DNA of 64,000 bases from Micromonospora parva (GTDB lineage Bacteria; Actinomycetota; Actinomycetes; Mycobacteriales; Micromonosporaceae), in NCBI RefSeq assembly GCF_000718515.1, contig NZ_JNZS01000016.1, positions 62,001 to 126,000 of the forward strand, written 5' to 3'. A model generated the notes under the pieces. It made no database searches. It was not told where the DNA came from and saw nothing but the letters and a program-made list of their open reading frames with translations. Both the position numbers and the translations under genes were made by a program. Shown piece by piece: positions 23,580-32,916 of the stretch. Within the stretch, counting starts at the first letter, position 1. Each line of letters opens with the position of its first letter.

Positions 23580-24767
23580 TCACGACGACCGCCGCCGACC
23601 ACGCAGCAGCAGGAAGATCAGGTACGGGCCACCGATCGCGGCGGTCAGCACCCCGGCGGGCAGTTGGGTGGGTGCGAACAGCCGCCGGCCGGCCAGGTCG
23701 GCCAGCACCAGCAGGAGCGCGCCGAGCAGGGCCGCGCAGACCAGCGGCGGCCGTTCGGCGCGTACCAGCCGGCGGGCCACCTGCGGGGCGACCAGCGCCA
23801 CGAAGTCCACGGCCCCGACCTGGGCGGTGACCATCGCGGCGACGAGCACACCGGTGCCGGCGAGACCGATCCGGCGGGCCACCGGGCGCAGCCCGACGCC
23901 CCGGGCGGTGTCGTCGTCGAGGGCGGTGCTGTTCAGCGCCCAGCCGGCCCAGGCCAGCACCGGCAGCAGCACCAGCAGGGTGCCGGCGATCCAGGCGGCC
24001 TCGCTCCAGCCCTTGCCGGCCAGGGTGCCGATCAGCCAGATCTGCGCGCGCAGCCCGTCGATCGGGTCGGCGGTGAGCATGACCACCTCGGTGAGCGCCC
24101 GGAAGCCGAACGCGACCGCCACGCCGGCGAGCACGAACCGCTGTGCCGCCAGCCCGTGCCGGGCGCCGAGGGCGAACAGCAGCGCCGCCGCGAGCAGCCC
24201 ACCCACCAGCGCGGTGGGCGCCACCAGCACGGCGGCCATTCCGCTGGTCAGGGCCACGGTGGCGGCGAGACCGGCACCCTGGGTGATGCCGATGACGTCC
24301 GGGCTGGCGAGCGGGTTGCGGGCCACGCTCTGGATCAGCGTGCCGGCCACGCCGAAGGCGGCGCCGGCCACGGCGGCCAGCACGACGCGCGGCAGCCGAA
24401 GGTCGAAGACCACGAGGTCGTACGGGGTGCCGGCCCCGGAGAGGGCACGCAGCACGTCGGCCGGGGCGACGTACGGGGTGCCCAGCGAGAGACTGAGCAC
24501 CACGGCCAGCAGGAGCAGCACGGTCAGCACGGCGGCCACCAGGACCGCGCGACGGCGGATCAGCAGGCTGACCGGGCCGATCCGCAGCAGCGACCGCCCG
24601 GCCAGCCGGATCGACTCACCGGACGGCACGGCGGTGCTCGACAGGCCGGCGGCACCGGGCGAGGCGGCGGCGGAGGCGGCGGCGGGCGAGCCGGCGGCGG
24701 AGGCGGCGGACGAGGCGGCGGCGTCAGACGCGTCGGAGGGGCCGGAGGTGCGCTGGGTGGTGGTCAC
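23580..24767 (-). CDS. FecCD-type siderophore ABC permease (second permease)
   Basis: 395 residues. The first 60 or so are Ala/Ser/Gly low-complexity sequence not usual in the family. About 9-10 transmembrane segments follow. FecCD hallmarks include DLRLPRVVLAAVAGAAFGVAG, RNPLASPDVIGITQGAG, and the C-terminal APQVARRL coupling region. It starts at a GTG that overlaps the stop of the preceding permease gene (GTGA). The second half of the channel in the ferric-siderophore importer. Confidence 0.95.
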   Translation of the reverse strand: MTTTQRTSGPSDASDAAASSAASAAGSPAAASAAASPGAAGLSSTAVPSGESIRLAGRSLLRIGPVSLLIRRRAVLVAAVLTVLLLLAVVLSLSLGTPYVAPADVLRALSGAGTPYDLVVFDLRLPRVVLAAVAGAAFGVAGTLIQSVARNPLASPDVIGITQGAGLAATVALTSGMAAVLVAPTALVGGLLAAALLFALGARHGLAAQRFVLAGVAVAFGFRALTEVVMLTADPIDGLRAQIWLIGTLAGKGWSEAAWIAGTLLVLLPVLAWAGWALNSTALDDDTARGVGLRPVARRIGLAGTGVLVAAMVTAQVGAVDFVALVAPQVARRLVRAERPPLVCAALLGALLLVLADLAGRRLFAPTQLPAGVLTAAIGGPYLIFLLLRGRRRSS

Positions 24768-25810
24768 GCGGTCACCACCCGGGCGCGACGGACCAGCACG
24801 GCCAGCAGTGGCGCACCGATCAGCGCGGTGACGATCCCGGCCGGGATTTCGCCGGGTGGGGCGACGAGCCGACCGACGATGTCGGCGGCGAGCAGCAGCG
24901 CCGGCCCGAGCAGGGCGGAGACGGCCAGGGTCCAGCGGTGGTCCGCGCCGACCAGGGCGCGCGCCAGGTGCGGCACGGCCAGCCCGACGAACGCGACCGG
25001 GCCGGCAGCGGCCACCGCCGCACCGGTCAGCAGCACGGCGGCGAGGCCACCGCCGAGGCGGACCAGGCCGATCCGGTGGCCGAGTCCACGGGCCACGTCG
25101 TCGCCGAGGGCCAGCGCGTCCAGACCGCGGGCCACCAGGGCGGCCAGGACCAACCCGACGAGGACGAACGGCAGCACCTGCGCGGTGACCGACAGGTCCC
25201 GGCCGGACAGCCCGCCGACCACCCAGAAGCGGTACTCCTCGAAGGTGCGGGCGTCGATGCTGAGCAGGGCGTACACCCCGGAGGCCAGGCTGGCGTCGAG
25301 CGCCGCACCGACCAGCGCGAGGGTGACCGGGCTGGCGCCCTCGCGGGCGCGGGTGGCGATGGCGAAGACCAACAGCCCGGCGATCAGGGCTCCGGCGATG
25401 CCGAACCAGACGTACCCGGCGAGCGTGCCGACGCCGAAGACGGAGATCGCCAGGACCACCCCGAACGACGCGCCAGCGCTGATGCCCAGGATGCGCGGCT
25501 CGGCGAGGGGGTTGCGGGTGAGCGCCTGGAACAGCACCCCCGCCACGGCGAGCGCGAGGCCGACGGCGAGGCCGAGCGCGGTCCGTGGCATCCGCAGCTC
25601 ACGGACGATGGTGCTGGCGTCGCCGCCGTCGGGTGCGACGAGCGCGTGCCAGACCTGGTCGACGCCGAGTTGTCGGCTGCCGAGCGCGAAGCTGGCCAGC
25701 ACGGTGAGCAGCAGCACCAGCGCGGCCCCGACGGTGACGGCCACCCGGCGGCCGGTACGGGTGCCGGACCGGTTGCGGGCCGGGGTCGGCCGGGTGGCGA
25801 GGGTGGTCAC
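24764..25810 (-). CDS. FecCD-type siderophore ABC permease (first permease)
   Basis: 348 residues from the GTG at 25810, with AGGAG 4 bases upstream. About 9-10 transmembrane segments, with ELRMPRTALGLAVGLALAVAG, RNPLAEPRILGISAGASFG and AVPHLARALVG as family motifs. First gene of the operon; it lies 22 bases downstream of the iron box, so the whole permease-permease-ATPase-binding protein unit should be repressed by iron. Confidence 0.95.
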   Translation of the reverse strand: MTTLATRPTPARNRSGTRTGRRVAVTVGAALVLLLTVLASFALGSRQLGVDQVWHALVAPDGGDASTIVRELRMPRTALGLAVGLALAVAGVLFQALTRNPLAEPRILGISAGASFGVVLAISVFGVGTLAGYVWFGIAGALIAGLLVFAIATRAREGASPVTLALVGAALDASLASGVYALLSIDARTFEEYRFWVVGGLSGRDLSVTAQVLPFVLVGLVLAALVARGLDALALGDDVARGLGHRIGLVRLGGGLAAVLLTGAAVAAAGPVAFVGLAVPHLARALVGADHRWTLAVSALLGPALLLAADIVGRLVAPPGEIPAGIVTALIGAPLLAVLVRRARVVTA

Positions 25811-25831
25811 GAGTCTCCTGCACGTTCACGC

Positions 25832-25850
25832 TTAGGTTCGCCTAACCTTA
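25832..25850 (-). promoter_or_regulatory. IdeR/DtxR-type iron box
   Basis: TTAGGTTCGCCTAACCTTA matches the 19-bp IdeR/DtxR consensus TTAGGTTAGSCTAACCTAA at all but about three positions. It sits immediately upstream of the siderophore importer operon, where a repressor would block transcription under iron sufficiency. Confidence 0.85.
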
Positions 25851-25870
25851 GCCGAGCTGCAGAAAGAGGC

Positions 25871-27826
25871 CTAACCGGCGTCTGTCGATGCCGTCGGGGC
25901 TCCCCCGGCCCCGCCCGCCGCGCCACCGTCACCGGCCGCCGCGCCACCGCGCGGCAACACGTTCAGCGGTCGCATCATCTCGTTGTCCTCGTGCTCCAGC
26001 AGGTGGCAGTGCCAGGCGTACCGACCCGGCAGGTCGAAGTGCGCCTTGATCCGGGTCACCTCCCACGGGTACGCGAGCACCGTGTCCATCCACCCCCGGT
26101 CCGCCGGGCCCGGCTGCACCCTGCCCGAGTGTCCCCGGCCGAGCAGCTCGAACTGGACCTGGTGCAGGTGGACCGGGTGCACGTGCCGGGTGAAGTTGCG
26201 CACCTCCCAGACCTCGGTGTCGCCGAGGGTGGGCTGTTCGGTCACCGGATCGCTCCAGCGCAACGGCAGACCCCGGCCGCGCTCGTCGAGGACGCCGAGC
26301 AGCATCACCGTCGACCCGCCGGACCCGCGCTCGTTGAGCGCCAGCCGGCGTACCCGCTGGGCCGCTCCGAGCCGAGGGTGCGCCGGCAGCCGTAGCTGTT
26401 CCGGTGGGACGCTGGGATCCGCGCCGGCGGCGTCGGTGACCACGAACCGCAGCACCTGCCCGGTGGTCTGCGGGTCGGCCGGCGGGAAGTCCACCCCGGG
26501 GCGACCGCCGGCGTACATCCCGTCCGGCCCTTCGTTCACGAGGTACAGCTCGGTGCCGGCCGGGACGTCGGTGAAGTCGACGATCGCGTCGACCCGCTGG
26601 GCGGGGCCGAGTGACACGCGTTCGTGCGCCACCGGCTCCGGCAGGAAGCCGCCGTCGCTGCCGATCTGCCAGACCGGCAGCACCGGCCGGGCCGGCCGGG
26701 CGGTGGCGTTCGCGGCCACGCTGAGCAGCAGGAAACGGCTGTTGCAGCCGTTGAGCAGCCGGAACCGGTAGCGCCGGCGCCGCACTGTCAGCGTGGGCCA
26801 GGTGCGGCCGTTGACCACGATGGTGGAGCCGGAGAACCCGGGCACGGACACTGGCGGCCCGTCGCCGTTGCCGGAGTACCGCTTCGGGTATTGCAGGTCG
26901 CCGTCGGCGGTGAAGCTGCGGTCCTGGATCATCAGCGGGATGTCGTGGTACGAGGCGGTCGGCGGGTCGTCGCGGGTCGGCGCCGGGCCGGGCAGCACTT
27001 CCTCCGGCAGCTCGTCCCCGCCGAGCAGGTAGAACCCGGCGGGCCCGGCGTAGACGTTCTCGCGGGTGAGCCCGAGCGTGTGGTCGTGGTACCAGAGGGT
27101 GCACGGGCGCTGGTCGTTCGCGTACTCGAAGGTGGCCGAGCCCGGCGTCCAGCGCAGCCCGGACCGTTCGGCGAACCGGGACCGGAACTCGCGGTACGCG
27201 CTGCCGGACACGGCGAAGTCCGGCGGCAGGTCGCGGGCCGTCGGCAGGTACCACGCCTCCGCGTGCCCGTCGCTCTCCTGGGCGCTGTGCGCGCCGTGCA
27301 GATGCACCACCTGCGGCACCGGTCCGCGATACCCCTGCGGGCTGCCGTCCCACCGCCCGTGACGGTCCCGGTGCTCGATGCCACCGGCCGGGTTGGCCCA
27401 GTGCACTGTGGGGTCCACCGGCAGCAGGTGCGGCAGGTAGTCGCCCCGGTCGTCGACGAGCTGGTTGACCCAGGTCACCCGCACCGGCCGGCCGACCCGG
27501 GCCATGATGGTGGGCGCCGGGTAGCCGAAGCTGCCGGGGTGGGCGGTGGAGCCGTAGCCCCACACTGTGGTGCGCGGCCACGGGGGCGGCAGGATCTGCT
27601 GGCGGAACTGTCGTACCGCGATCTCGTAGGTGTCGCGCTCGGGATCGGGCGCCACCGTCGGCATCGCCGGGGGGATCCGCAGCGGCGTGACGTACTTCGG
27701 GATGTCACGGGCGTCCAGCGACGCTGCCGCGGCGAGCGCCCGGCCCGATGCCGGCCAGCCCGCCGGGATCAGCGCCGCCGCGCCGCCGGTGGCACCGGCC
27801 ACGAGCAGCCCACGTCTGGTGACCAT
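25871..27826 (-). CDS. Tat-exported multicopper oxidase
   Basis: 651 residues from the ATG at 27826 (GGGAGG 6 bases before the AUG region; the frame is open further up but unlike the family). The Tat signal is TRRGLLVAGATGG. All four copper motifs are visible: HLHGAHS (about 174), WYHDHTLG (about 245), HPVHLHQV (about 549) and HCHLLEHEDNEMM (about 605). The layout is that of the CotA/bilirubin-oxidase-like three-domain laccases. It oxidises phenols or metal ions with O2 outside the membrane. Its position just upstream of a siderophore importer makes ferroxidase activity or oxidation of siderophore phenolics worth considering. Confidence 0.93.
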   Translation of the reverse strand: MVTRRGLLVAGATGGAAALIPAGWPASGRALAAAASLDARDIPKYVTPLRIPPAMPTVAPDPERDTYEIAVRQFRQQILPPPWPRTTVWGYGSTAHPGSFGYPAPTIMARVGRPVRVTWVNQLVDDRGDYLPHLLPVDPTVHWANPAGGIEHRDRHGRWDGSPQGYRGPVPQVVHLHGAHSAQESDGHAEAWYLPTARDLPPDFAVSGSAYREFRSRFAERSGLRWTPGSATFEYANDQRPCTLWYHDHTLGLTRENVYAGPAGFYLLGGDELPEEVLPGPAPTRDDPPTASYHDIPLMIQDRSFTADGDLQYPKRYSGNGDGPPVSVPGFSGSTIVVNGRTWPTLTVRRRRYRFRLLNGCNSRFLLLSVAANATARPARPVLPVWQIGSDGGFLPEPVAHERVSLGPAQRVDAIVDFTDVPAGTELYLVNEGPDGMYAGGRPGVDFPPADPQTTGQVLRFVVTDAAGADPSVPPEQLRLPAHPRLGAAQRVRRLALNERGSGGSTVMLLGVLDERGRGLPLRWSDPVTEQPTLGDTEVWEVRNFTRHVHPVHLHQVQFELLGRGHSGRVQPGPADRGWMDTVLAYPWEVTRIKAHFDLPGRYAWHCHLLEHEDNEMMRPLNVLPRGGAAAGDGGAAGGAGGAPTASTDAG

Positions 27827-27858
27827 GCCGCACCTCCCAATCGTCGCGAACCTCGATA

Positions 27859-27872
27859 TGAGAATGAGATTC
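27859..27872 (-). promoter_or_regulatory. Possible Zur/Fur-family box
   Basis: TGAGAATGAGATTC resembles the actinobacterial Zur core TGAAAATGATTTTC at 11 of 14 positions. It lies 32 bases upstream of the multicopper oxidase start in a local AT-rich patch. Weak evidence. Confidence 0.3.
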
Positions 27873-27932
27873 GCGGACGACCACAGGACGGACAGATGCT
27901 CGATGGCACCCAGAAGAGGGACATTCGCCTCA

Positions 27933-27938
27933 TAGGGT
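27933..27938 (+). promoter_or_regulatory. -10 box of a likely leaderless promoter
   Basis: TAGGGT ends 6 bases before the ATG at 27945. The spacer GGGAAC is a poor Shine-Dalgarno. Confidence 0.45.
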
Positions 27939-27944
27939 GGGAAC

Positions 27945-28304
27945 ATGCGATTCGACCAGCACACGGTCGTCCTGCTGAGCCGACCGTCGGATCCGCCGGA
28001 GCTGCCGCAGGACGCCATCGACCGCCTGCAGGACGCCCACCTGGCGCATCAGGCGGGCCTCGTGCAGCAGGGGCTGGTGCTCGCGGCCGGGCCGTTCCTC
28101 CACCCCGACGACGAGCGGTTGCGGGGCTTCGTGGTGCTGTCCATCGCCCCGGACGAGGCCCGCGCGCTCTTCGCCAACGACCCGGCCGTGCGTGCCGGTC
28201 GCCTGCTCGCGCGGGTGACCACCTGGCTGCTCCCGGAGGGCAACCTGCGCTTCGAGAGCGTGCCGGTGCCGCAGTCGATGCTGGAGGCCGCCGCCGGAGA
28301 CTGA
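27945..28304 (+). CDS. YciI-like (YCII-related) protein
   Basis: 119 residues with the YCII dimeric alpha-beta barrel pattern: HTVVLLSRPSDPPELP, LQDAHLAHQAGLVQQGLVLAAGPF, then RGFVVLSIAPDEARALFANDP. The His in DAHLAHQ is the family's conserved active-site candidate. YCII proteins are small putative enzymes of unknown reaction. Transcribed divergently from the multicopper oxidase and convergent with the cytidine deaminase. Confidence 0.88.
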   Translation: MRFDQHTVVLLSRPSDPPELPQDAIDRLQDAHLAHQAGLVQQGLVLAAGPFLHPDDERLRGFVVLSIAPDEARALFANDPAVRAGRLLARVTTWLLPEGNLRFESVPVPQSMLEAAAGD

Positions 28305-28315
28305 CGCGCGCCCGG

Positions 28316-28708
28316 TCAGCCGGCCGAGTCGCTGCCGGTCTCCGCCGGCAGCTTCCCGAGCGGGACCACCAGCGGGGCGTCCATCGGGCCGACGATCACC
28401 CGCAGGTCCGGGAAGTGGTCGGCCAGCACCTGCCGGCACCGGGCACAGGGCGCGACGACCTCGCGACCGCGGTCGGCGACCGTGACGATCGTCTCCAACG
28501 CGGTGACGCCCTGCGTCGCGGCCGTGGCGATCACGACCAGCTCGGCGCAGACCGCTGCGCTGGCGTGCCGGACGTTCACGCCCGTGAAGACCCGCCCGTC
28601 CACGGTCCGGGCCGCCGACGCGACAGTGTGGCGCTGGCTGCGGCACCGCAGCTTGGCGACCGCGGTGGCGGCCTGCACCAACGCGCGGTCGGTGTCACGC
28701 ATCTCCAT
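28316..28708 (-). CDS. cdd: Cytidine deaminase
   Basis: 130 residues, the small tetrameric form. The zinc site is complete: Cys54 with catalytic Glu56 in AAVCAELV, and Cys88/Cys91 in PCARCRQ. Usual substrate-loop residues are seen in TGVNVRHAS. It converts cytidine and deoxycytidine to uridine and deoxyuridine. GGGGGAG lies 5 bases before the ATG at 28708; a second in-frame ATG six bases later is possible. PCARCRQ instead of the more common PCGxCRQ is a mild deviation. Confidence 0.93.
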   Translation of the reverse strand: MEMRDTDRALVQAATAVAKLRCRSQRHTVASAARTVDGRVFTGVNVRHASAAVCAELVVIATAATQGVTALETIVTVADRGREVVAPCARCRQVLADHFPDLRVIVGPMDAPLVVPLGKLPAETGSDSAG

Positions 28709-28863
28709 CCCGGCTCCCCCAGCGCTCGACGTCGGCCGCCAACTCTAGGTCCCGGTCATGGCCGTCACGGGACCGGAGGCCCCCGGTGAACGGCAGTCGA
28801 GGAGCGGGCCGCTCGATAACCCGGGGGCGGTGCGCCGCCGGGCTGCCTATCCTTGGGCACGAC

Positions 28864-31800
28864 ATGCAGAATCCAACCGCCTCCGTCGCGACCGATCCCG
28901 TTCGCGAGCTGCACCGCCGCCTCACCCCTCTGATGTTCCGCGACCAGCGCCGACTCCAGCGGCGGCTGGACGGTGCCCGCAAGCTGCGCGACCCGCAGCG
29001 TCGGGAGGCGGCGCTGACCGAGATCACCGCCGACCTGGTCCGGGCCGAGCAGCGGCTCGCCGCCCGCCAGGCCGCGGTGCCCGTGATCACGTACCCGGCG
29101 GGTCTGCCGGTCAGTGAGCGCAAGGACGACATCGCCACGGCCATCCGCGACCACCAGGTGGTGATCGTGGCGGGCGAGACCGGCTCCGGCAAGACCACCC
29201 AGATCCCCAAGATCTGCCTGGAGCTGGGGCGCGGCGTGCACGGCCTGATCGGGCACACCCAGCCCCGGCGGTTGGCCGCCCGCACGGTGGCCGACCGGAT
29301 CGCCGACGAGCTGGGCACCGAGCTGGGTGACGTGGTCGGCTACAAGGTGCGCTTCACCGACCAGGTCAGCGAACGCAGCCTGGTGAAGCTGATGACCGAC
29401 GGCATCCTGCTGGCCGAGCTGCAGACCGACCGGATGCTGCGCCAGTACGACACGCTGATCATCGACGAGGCGCACGAGCGCAGCCTCAACATCGACTTCA
29501 TCCTCGGGTACCTGCGGGAGCTGCTGCCCCGCCGACCCGACCTCAAGGTGATCATCACCTCGGCGACCATCGAGACCGACCGGTTCGCCAAGCACTTCGC
29601 TGACACCGAGGGCAGTCCCGCGCCGGTCGTCGAGGTCTCCGGACGCACCTATCCGGTCGAGGTCCGCTACCGCCCGCTGGTCGAGCTCGCCGAGGGCGAG
29701 GACGACGGCGACGCCGACGAGGAGAACGTCCGCGACCAGATCCAGGCGATCGGCGACGCCGTCGAGGAGCTGGCCGCCGAGGGCCCCGGCGACATCCTGG
29801 TCTTCCTCAGCGGCGAGCGGGAGATCCGGGACACCGCCGACGCGCTGGGCAAGCTGGTGCAGAAGAAGCGAACGCTGCTCGGCACCGAGATCCTGCCGCT
29901 GTACGCGCGGCTCTCCTCCGCCGAGCAGCACCGGGTCTTCGCCGCGCACAACTCCCGTCGGGTGGTGCTCGCCACCAACGTCGCGGAGACCTCGCTGACA
30001 GTGCCCGGCATCAAGTACGTGGTGGACCCGGGCACCGCCCGCATCTCCCGCTACTCCAGCCGGCTCAAGGTGCAGCGGCTGCCGATCGAGCCGATCTCCC
30101 AGGCCTCGGCCAACCAGCGCAAGGGCCGCTGCGGCCGTACGTCGGACGGCATCTGCATCCGCCTCTACGACGAGCAGGACTTCGCGTCCCGGCCCGAGTT
30201 CACCGACCCGGAGATCCTGCGGACCAACCTGGCGTCGGTCATCCTCCAGATGACAGCGATCGGGCTCGGCGATCTCGCCGCGTTCCCGTTCATCGACCCG
30301 CCGGACAAGCGCAACATCACCGACGGTGTCAATCTGCTGCACGAGTTGGGCGCGTTGGACCCGACCGAGGTTGACCCGGCGAAGCGGCTCACCGCGCTCG
30401 GTCGGCGGCTGGCCCAGCTGCCTGTCGACCCGCGACTGGCCCGGATGGTGGTCGAGGGCGAGCGCAACGGCTGCGCCACCGAGGTGCTGGTGATCGCCGC
30501 CGCGCTCTCCATCCAGGACCCGCGGGAGCGACCGGCGGAGAAGCAGGCCCAGGCCGACCAGGCGCACGCCCGGTTCGCCGACAAGGAGTCGGACTTCGTC
30601 GCCTACCTCAATCTGTGGCGTTACCTGCGCGAGCAACAGCGCGAGCTGTCCTCCAGCGCCTTCCGCCGGATGTGCAAGGCGGAGTACCTGAACTACCTGC
30701 GGATCCGCGAGTGGCAGGACATCGTCAGCCAACTGCGCCAGGTGCTGCGTACCCCGGGCGAGGGCGACCGGCGCGGTGGACGGCCGGCGCCCGACACCCC
30801 GGCCGACGCGGACGCCGGCCGGGCCCGCCGTGGTGGCGCGGACCTGCCGGAGGAGATCGACACCCCGAAGGTGCACCAGTCGCTGCTGCCCGGCCTGCTG
30901 TCGCACATCGGCCTCAAGGACGCCCAGAAACACGAGTACCTGGGGGCGCGGGGGGCGAAGTTCGCTGTCTTCCCCGGATCGGCGTTGTTCAAGAAGCCGC
31001 CGCGCTGGGTGATGGCCGCCGAGTTGGTGGAGACATCCCGGCTGTGGGGCCGCATCGCCGGTCGGGTCGAGCCGGAGTGGGTCGAGCCCCTCGCCCAGCA
31101 CCTGGTCAAGCGCAGTTACAGCGAGCCGCACTGGGAGAAGAAGCAGGCCGCGGTGATGGCCTACGAGAAGGTCACCCTGTACGGCGTTCCGCTGGTCAGC
31201 TCCCGCAAGGTCAACTTCGGGCGGATCGACCCGACGCTGAGCCGGGAGCTGTTCATCAGGCACGCCCTGGTCGAGGGTGACTGGCAGACCCACCACCAGT
31301 TCTGGGCGGAGAACAAGCGGCTGCTCGCCGAGATCGAGGAGCTGGAGAGCCGGGCCCGACGCCGGGACATCCTGGTCGACGACGAGACCATCTTCGGCTT
31401 CTACGACCAGCGGATCCCGGCCGACGTCTCCTCCGGCCGACACTTCGACTCGTGGTGGAAGAAGACCCGCCGCGAGCGACCCGACCTGCTCACCTTCACC
31501 CGCGACCTGCTGATCAACGATGGTCGGGCGGGCGTGGCCGAGGACGACTACCCGGACGAGTGGCAGACCGACGGGGTGAGTCTCCCGCTGACGTACCGGT
31601 TCGAGCCGGGCACGCCGGACGACGGCGTCACAGTGGACATCCCGTTGCCGCTGCTCAACCAGGTGCCGGCGGAGAGCTTCGACTGGCAGGTGCCGGGGCT
31701 GCGCGAGGAGACGGTGATCGCGCTGATCCGCTCGCTGCCGAAGGCGATCCGCCGCAACTTCGTCCCGGTGCCGGACTACGCCCGGGCCGCCCTGGCGGCG

Positions 31801-32910
31801 ATCACGCCCGGCGAGGAGTCGCTGCTGGACGCGCTCACCCGGCAGCTGCGCCGGATGACCGGGGTGACAGTGCCCCGCGATGCCTGGGAGCCGGGCAAGC
31901 TCCCGCCGCACCTGCGGGTGACCTTCCGGGTGCTCGGCGACGACGAGAAGCCGGTCGCCGAGGGCAAGGACCTGCCGGCCCTGCAACGCCAACTCCGCCA
32001 GGAGGTACGCCAAACGGTGGCGGCCGCCGCGCCGGAGGTGGCCCGCACGGGCCTGCGGGAGTGGAGCATCGGCACGCTGCCCCGCACCATCGAGCAGGTC
32101 CGGGCCGGCTACGCGGTCACCGCGTACCCGGCGCTGGTGGACGAGGGCGCCACGGTCGGGGTGCGGGTGTTCGACTCCCCCGCCGAGGCGGAGGCGGCGC
32201 ACTGGGCGGGCACCCGCCGGCTGCTGCGGCTCACCGTGCCGTCCCCGGCTCGGTTCCTGCAGGGGCGGCTGAGCAACGAGGCGAAGCTGGCGCTGAGCCG
32301 TAACCCGCACGGCGGTGTACAGGAGTTGATCGAGGACGCCGCGGGCGCGGCCATCGACCGGCTGATCGCTGCGGCCGGTGGGCCGGCGTGGGACGCCGAC
32401 GGTTTCGCGGCGGTGCGTGAGAAGGTCCGCGCCGACCTGGTCGACACCGTCGTCGAGGTGATGGACCGGGTCCGCAAGGTCCTCGCCGCCGCGTACGCCG
32501 TCGAGCAGCGCCTCGGCGCGACCCGCAACCTCGCCGTGGTGGCGGCGCTGGCCGACATCCGCAACCAGCTCGCCGGGCTGGTGCACGCCGGGTTCATCAC
32601 CGAGACCGGGTACGCGCGCCTGCCCGACCTGCTGCGCTACCTCACCGCCATCGAACGTCGACTGGACCGCCTCGGCGGCAACCCGCAACGCGACCGCCAA
32701 CAGCAGGACCGGATCGCCGTGGTGCAGAAGGAGTACGCCGACCTGCTCGCCAACCTGCCGCCGGCCCGTCGGCAGGAGACGGCGGTCCGGCAGATCCGCT
32801 GGATGATCGAGGAGCTGCGGGTGAACGTCTTCGCCCAGGCGCTGGGCACCCCGTACCCCGTCTCGGAGCAGCGAATCTACCGCGCGATGGACGACGCCGA
32901 GGGCCGCTGA
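28864..32910 (+). CDS. hrpA: ATP-dependent RNA helicase HrpA
   Basis: 1348 residues. Walker A GETGSGKTT (104-112), DEAH (201-204), SAT, and QRKGRCGRTSDGICIRLY are intact, followed by the helicase-associated region, an OB-fold domain and the long HrpA-specific C-terminal DUF3418-type region. An acidic insert EGEDDGDADEEN lies between the two RecA domains, and a linker rich in Arg/Gly/Pro/Ala near residue 630-665. The start is the ATG at 28864; the frame is open upstream but that extension looks non-coding. E. coli HrpA helps resolve stalled ribosomes. An antisense frame of over 1300 codons here is a codon-bias shadow. Confidence 0.96.
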   Translation: MQNPTASVATDPVRELHRRLTPLMFRDQRRLQRRLDGARKLRDPQRREAALTEITADLVRAEQRLAARQAAVPVITYPAGLPVSERKDDIATAIRDHQVVIVAGETGSGKTTQIPKICLELGRGVHGLIGHTQPRRLAARTVADRIADELGTELGDVVGYKVRFTDQVSERSLVKLMTDGILLAELQTDRMLRQYDTLIIDEAHERSLNIDFILGYLRELLPRRPDLKVIITSATIETDRFAKHFADTEGSPAPVVEVSGRTYPVEVRYRPLVELAEGEDDGDADEENVRDQIQAIGDAVEELAAEGPGDILVFLSGEREIRDTADALGKLVQKKRTLLGTEILPLYARLSSAEQHRVFAAHNSRRVVLATNVAETSLTVPGIKYVVDPGTARISRYSSRLKVQRLPIEPISQASANQRKGRCGRTSDGICIRLYDEQDFASRPEFTDPEILRTNLASVILQMTAIGLGDLAAFPFIDPPDKRNITDGVNLLHELGALDPTEVDPAKRLTALGRRLAQLPVDPRLARMVVEGERNGCATEVLVIAAALSIQDPRERPAEKQAQADQAHARFADKESDFVAYLNLWRYLREQQRELSSSAFRRMCKAEYLNYLRIREWQDIVSQLRQVLRTPGEGDRRGGRPAPDTPADADAGRARRGGADLPEEIDTPKVHQSLLPGLLSHIGLKDAQKHEYLGARGAKFAVFPGSALFKKPPRWVMAAELVETSRLWGRIAGRVEPEWVEPLAQHLVKRSYSEPHWEKKQAAVMAYEKVTLYGVPLVSSRKVNFGRIDPTLSRELFIRHALVEGDWQTHHQFWAENKRLLAEIEELESRARRRDILVDDETIFGFYDQRIPADVSSGRHFDSWWKKTRRERPDLLTFTRDLLINDGRAGVAEDDYPDEWQTDGVSLPLTYRFEPGTPDDGVTVDIPLPLLNQVPAESFDWQVPGLREETVIALIRSLPKAIRRNFVPVPDYARAALAAITPGEESLLDALTRQLRRMTGVTVPRDAWEPGKLPPHLRVTFRVLGDDEKPVAEGKDLPALQRQLRQEVRQTVAAAAPEVARTGLREWSIGTLPRTIEQVRAGYAVTAYPALVDEGATVGVRVFDSPAEAEAAHWAGTRRLLRLTVPSPARFLQGRLSNEAKLALSRNPHGGVQELIEDAAGAAIDRLIAAAGGPAWDADGFAAVREKVRADLVDTVVEVMDRVRKVLAAAYAVEQRLGATRNLAVVAALADIRNQLAGLVHAGFITETGYARLPDLLRYLTAIERRLDRLGGNPQRDRQQQDRIAVVQKEYADLLANLPPARRQETAVRQIRWMIEELRVNVFAQALGTPYPVSEQRIYRAMDDAEGR

Positions 32911-32916
32911 CGCCGG

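Noticed and set aside
28765..32700. Open frame of more than 1300 codons antisense to hrpA
   Set aside because: It mirrors the hrpA codon pattern (His/Gln/Val/Leu/Arg-rich, no domain pattern). Long antisense frames are expected in DNA with this third-position GC bias.
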